From assembly GCA_017963125.1 (NCBI GenBank), contig JAGCUA010000069.1, positions 23,723 through 87,722 of the forward strand: a DNA stretch of 64,000 nt, read 5' to 3'. A program made the translations under genes and the position numbers. The notes beneath the pieces were generated by a model, which worked only from the letters and a program-made list of their open reading frames with translations, did not search any database and was not told where the DNA came from. Shown here one piece after another: positions 61,605-64,000 of the stretch (within the stretch, counting starts at the first letter, position 1; each line of letters begins with the position of its first letter). Source of the DNA: a bacterium (GTDB taxonomy: Bacteria; UBP6; UBA1177).

Positions 61605-63200
61605 ATGCGTTTACTTCGATTTTTGGTAATCTTTCTGGCTCTTTCTCTTATGTTTGCCGCATGCGGCGCATCAGATGAAGATGAAACTGACACTGAAGGC
61701 GGAAACAGTCAGGACAACAGCACTGCTGACAATTCCGGCAGTGATGACGGTAACGGCAGCGGTGACGGACAGCAGAATCCGAACTGCGGAAACAAAATGG
61801 TTGATGACGGTGAAGTCTGCGACGGCGGCGCACAGGAGTGCAAATCGATAGATCCGAACTACACCGGCGGATTCGCATCATGCAAAGCTGACTGCACGGG
61901 CTGGGATACATCCGCATGCCAGGGAAACGGTTCAAGCAGTGATCCGAACGATCCCGGCAACAACAATGATCCGACCAATCCCGGAGGAAACGGCGACGGC
62001 GGATTCGACAAAGATTCTCAGGGTATCTGGGTCGACCCGAAACCTTTCAGGGAAGGCGTTCATCTTGTCTGGGAAAACCCGATGGGCAATAAAGGAACAG
62101 GCGGTCTCGGACCGACGCATGCAGCTTCCCAGACCTACTGCGAAAACCTCATTCTCGCAGGAGCAGACGACTGGAGACTGCCGACAATTGACGAACTCAG
62201 GACTTTAGTAAGAGGCATCAGCACGATAGAACCCGGCGGAAAATGCCCGACGACCGATACCTGCACGAAACAGGAAACCTGCAACGACGATAAAGAAAAT
62301 ACCCAGGGATTCGGAAACTCATGTCTTGGCTGCGAAGCTCTCAACACCGACAAATACGACCCGGCGGATTCCTATCTCGACCTGGAAAAAGACTGCCAGC
62401 TCAGCAGCACCCAGCTTGCGAACAACGAATGCTACATCGTCAAGGCAATGCACGGCGATCCTTGCGACGGAACATGGTCAGACACGCCGAATACCGGCAC
62501 TGCAGGCTCACTGTCAAAGGCATACTGGTATCTCAACTACAAAAGCGGAATCATCCACAGTGACGCCGACGTGCTTAGCGGTGCAAACTGGGTAAGATGC
62601 GTCCGTGAAGGAACTGCGGCAGACGTTACGGAAGAGGAAGAAGAAGCAGGCGATCCGAGCCAGAACTGGGAATGCACCGCTGACATCGACTGCACCGGCG
62701 GCAAGACATGCCAGAGCCACCAATGCGTTGCTGAAACTTATGTTGCGACCAACGGTCTCGAGTGGCAGAACGGAACAATAAATGAAACTCTGAACAAATG
62801 GGAAGAAGGTGTTATCAGAGTAGAAAAATGGGAACCGGCAAAGGCTTACTGTGAAAACCTTGACTATGCTGGACACACGGACTGGAGACTTCCGAATATC
62901 TCGGAACTCAAAACGCTCGTCACTGGTTGCGCAAAAACAAACGAATGTGCAATAACCGCAGATTGTGCCGAATATACCAGCTGTCACGGAGATTCGACGG
63001 CATGCAAAAACGGTTGCAGCAATGGAAACTACCTTTCGATCGGAGTTTCACAGCAGATCGATTTCCCGTATTGGACCAGCAACAACGATCCGACAAAAAC
63101 CAACAGAGTCTGGGCTATAAACTTCATGACAGGTGTAGTTTTCTACAGCTATGACACTGCAAACCACTATGCACGCTGCGTCCGCGGCTCTATGAATTAA
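61605..63200 (+). CDS. DUF1566 lipoprotein with myxobacterial-type Cys-rich module
   Basis: 531 residues. The ATG at 61605 follows GGAGG. Lipobox LMFAACGAS (Cys about residue 20), an Asp/Asn/Gly linker, then a Cys-rich module at ~62-110 (CGNKMVDDGEVCDGGAQECK, ASCKADCTGWDTSAC). After another linker two DUF1566 domains follow: TYCENLILAGADDWRLPTID with WVRCVREG near 333, and AYCENLDYAGHTDWRLPNIS ending YARCVRGSMN. Extra Cys pairs (CTADIDCTGGKTCQSHQC) lie between them. Presumed surface lipoprotein. It diverges from the subtilase gene, with which it shares the Cys-rich module. Confidence 0.88.
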   Translation: MRLLRFLVIFLALSLMFAACGASDEDETDTEGGNSQDNSTADNSGSDDGNGSGDGQQNPNCGNKMVDDGEVCDGGAQECKSIDPNYTGGFASCKADCTGWDTSACQGNGSSSDPNDPGNNNDPTNPGGNGDGGFDKDSQGIWVDPKPFREGVHLVWENPMGNKGTGGLGPTHAASQTYCENLILAGADDWRLPTIDELRTLVRGISTIEPGGKCPTTDTCTKQETCNDDKENTQGFGNSCLGCEALNTDKYDPADSYLDLEKDCQLSSTQLANNECYIVKAMHGDPCDGTWSDTPNTGTAGSLSKAYWYLNYKSGIIHSDADVLSGANWVRCVREGTAADVTEEEEEAGDPSQNWECTADIDCTGGKTCQSHQCVAETYVATNGLEWQNGTINETLNKWEEGVIRVEKWEPAKAYCENLDYAGHTDWRLPNISELKTLVTGCAKTNECAITADCAEYTSCHGDSTACKNGCSNGNYLSIGVSQQIDFPYWTSNNDPTKTNRVWAINFMTGVVFYSYDTANHYARCVRGSMN

Positions 63201-63209
63201 ATAAAAATC

Positions 63210-63264
63210 AATATCGAAATATCGATATATCGAGATAACGACTGTCGACATCACGAGATAACAA
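63210..63264. repeat. Octamer-phased CG element D (AT-rich type)
   Basis: Units AATATCGA, AATATCGA, TATATCGA, GATAACGA, a 7-base CTGTCGA, CATCACGA and GATAACAA follow one another. CG falls at 63215, 63223, 63231, 63239, then 63246 (one base short) and 63254. It lies 10 bp after the stop of the DUF1566 lipoprotein and before the convergent DnaJ-domain gene. Same layout as the second half of element C. Confidence 0.65.
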
Positions 63265-63274
63265 GATCAAAACA

Positions 63275-64000
63275 TTAAGACTTTAAGCGATTATAATAGA
63301 TCATCCTCTTTTTCATTCCGGCTGCACGGAAATCATCCGGTCTTGCCTTGAGGATATTGTCGAGGACTTTCAAAGCGTCGGGAATATCTTCAAAATATTC
63401 GTAGATCTCAGCCAGAATATACATCGATTCAAAAGAGAGTTCCTTTATCATCGAAATTTTTACGAAATCGTCTCTGATCTCTTTGTATTTATCAGCCTTT
63501 TCAAGTTTGTTCCACTTAGGCGCCAACTTCCAGAGAGCAAGGTTCTTCTGTTCCAGAGCCGCAGGATTTTTCGTCTCTTTGTAAATAAAATCAAAGACTT
63601 TCGCCGCAGCATCATATGAACCTATCTTTGCAAGAGCAGTCGCCTTCATCATTGCGGAATCGTATTCTTTGATTTTCAGATATTCGGCTTTCGACCTTAT
63701 CGGACCGTATTTCTGCATAAGCCGTTCAATGTCGGAAGCAACTTCAGGATCACGGATAAGCTCGTAGCATTCACCGGCAAGCTGCAGGAAATCCTTAGCC
63801 CGCAGTGCGGTATTCGGCGATATTCCGACAAGTTTATCGGGGTGGATCTTCTGCATGATCCTGATGTATTCACGGCGTGCGACCCTTTCGTCAAATTTGT
63901 TTTTAAGCCCGAAAAGCTGAAAGATATCGGTGTAGTGCTCGTTTGCGTTGAGGAACATTTTGATTTCGTCTTCTTCCGAAAGCGCTTCCTGTTTTTTCTC
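63275..64000 (-). CDS. DnaJ-domain protein with TPR-like tail, 5'-truncated by window edge
   Basis: The frame is open to base 64000 on the minus strand, so the N-terminus lies outside; the first visible residues are EKKQEALSEEDEIKMFL. A J-domain starts near HYTDIFQLFGLKNKFDERV and contains IRIMQKIHPDKL with the HPD motif for DnaK stimulation. The remaining ~150 residues are helical with TPR-like character (YDAAAKVFDFIYKETKNPA, DALKVLDNILKARPDD). DnaJ-type ends of this kind are found on larger cytoplasmic proteins in deltaproteobacteria. The missing part may hold another domain. Confidence 0.8.
   Translation of the reverse strand, partial: EKKQEALSEEDEIKMFLNANEHYTDIFQLFGLKNKFDERVARREYIRIMQKIHPDKLVGISPNTALRAKDFLQLAGECYELIRDPEVASDIERLMQKYGPIRSKAEYLKIKEYDSAMMKATALAKIGSYDAAAKVFDFIYKETKNPAALEQKNLALWKLAPKWNKLEKADKYKEIRDDFVKISMIKELSFESMYILAEIYEYFEDIPDALKVLDNILKARPDDFRAAGMKKRMIYYNRLKS

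Overview
The window is a 64 kb piece of a bacterial chromosome. It is densely packed with short operons and mostly good Shine-Dalgarno sites (GGAG/AGGAGG). Signs of a Gram-negative cell: predicted lipoproteins (plus lgt), a probable outer-membrane barrel ending in phenylalanine (33001-33900) and several exported proteins. Signs of an anaerobe: a class III ribonucleotide reductase (56833-59265), a 2-oxoglutarate:ferredoxin oxidoreductase operon (51340-54091) and an iron-sulfur class I fumarase (54108-55414). The abundant Asp/Thr-rich lipoproteins with DUF1566 domains, the myxobacterial-style Cys-rich modules and the long ankyrin proteins recall uncultured deltaproteobacterial/Myxococcota-like or candidate-phylum bacteria from gut or digester samples. 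I cannot place it more closely than that.

Layout. 1-2274: 3' part of ftsK. 2301-8846 (minus): a five-gene run led by a periplasmic ankyrin protein, then a TrkA-like regulator, a CPA1 Na+/H+ antiporter, lgt and an LTA-synthase-like membrane phosphotransferase. 9006-13373 (plus): a double-domain ThyX, a homocysteine methyltransferase, maf, a site-2 protease and a left-handed beta-helix protein. 13399-18902 (minus): a BspA-type leucine-rich-repeat protein, a pyridoxal kinase and a large lipoprotein. 19056-26011 (minus): a tightly overlapping Yip1/ispF/membrane protein/TMTC-like transferase/U32 peptidase run ending in a DUF1566 lipoprotein. 26153-26425: an RRM RNA-binding protein with its own promoter, 5' stem-loop and terminator. 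26635-33900 (plus): ribE, a PEGA-ankyrin protein, a GNAT, a polysaccharide deacetylase, deoC and two envelope proteins. 33924-37979 (minus): nrnA, pgsA, a lytic transglycosylase and ftsH. 38142-43504: a lipoprotein, a degenerate UshA homologue and uvrA. 43671-51160: an accessory island. 51340-55414 (minus): the fumarase/KOR operon. 55598-59265 (plus): lepB and nrdD. 59300-64000: a subtilase, a DUF1566 lipoprotein and a DnaJ-domain protein cut by the window edge. I saw no tRNA, rRNA, CRISPR array, transposase or integrase.

The most unusual features are not ordinary genes. (1) Four intergenic elements (8866-8925, 27267-27326, 56602-56665, 63210-63264) consist of octamers in which CG recurs every 8 bp. 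Two are enclosed by GC-rich inverted repeats and both of those lie upstream of ankyrin genes in the same orientation. (2) Two integration-like scars. In each, a full-length gene (korC, the ushA-like gene) is followed by a lipoprotein-bearing segment and then by a 5'-truncated copy of that gene's 3' end. This suggests single-crossover or 3'-end-targeted capture of lipoprotein cassettes. (3) Protein-level oddities: a UshA-family protein that has lost most metal ligands, a ThyX with its signature motif divided between two tandem domains, and a class III ribonucleotide reductase fused to a redoxin behind a pair of NrdR-like boxes.
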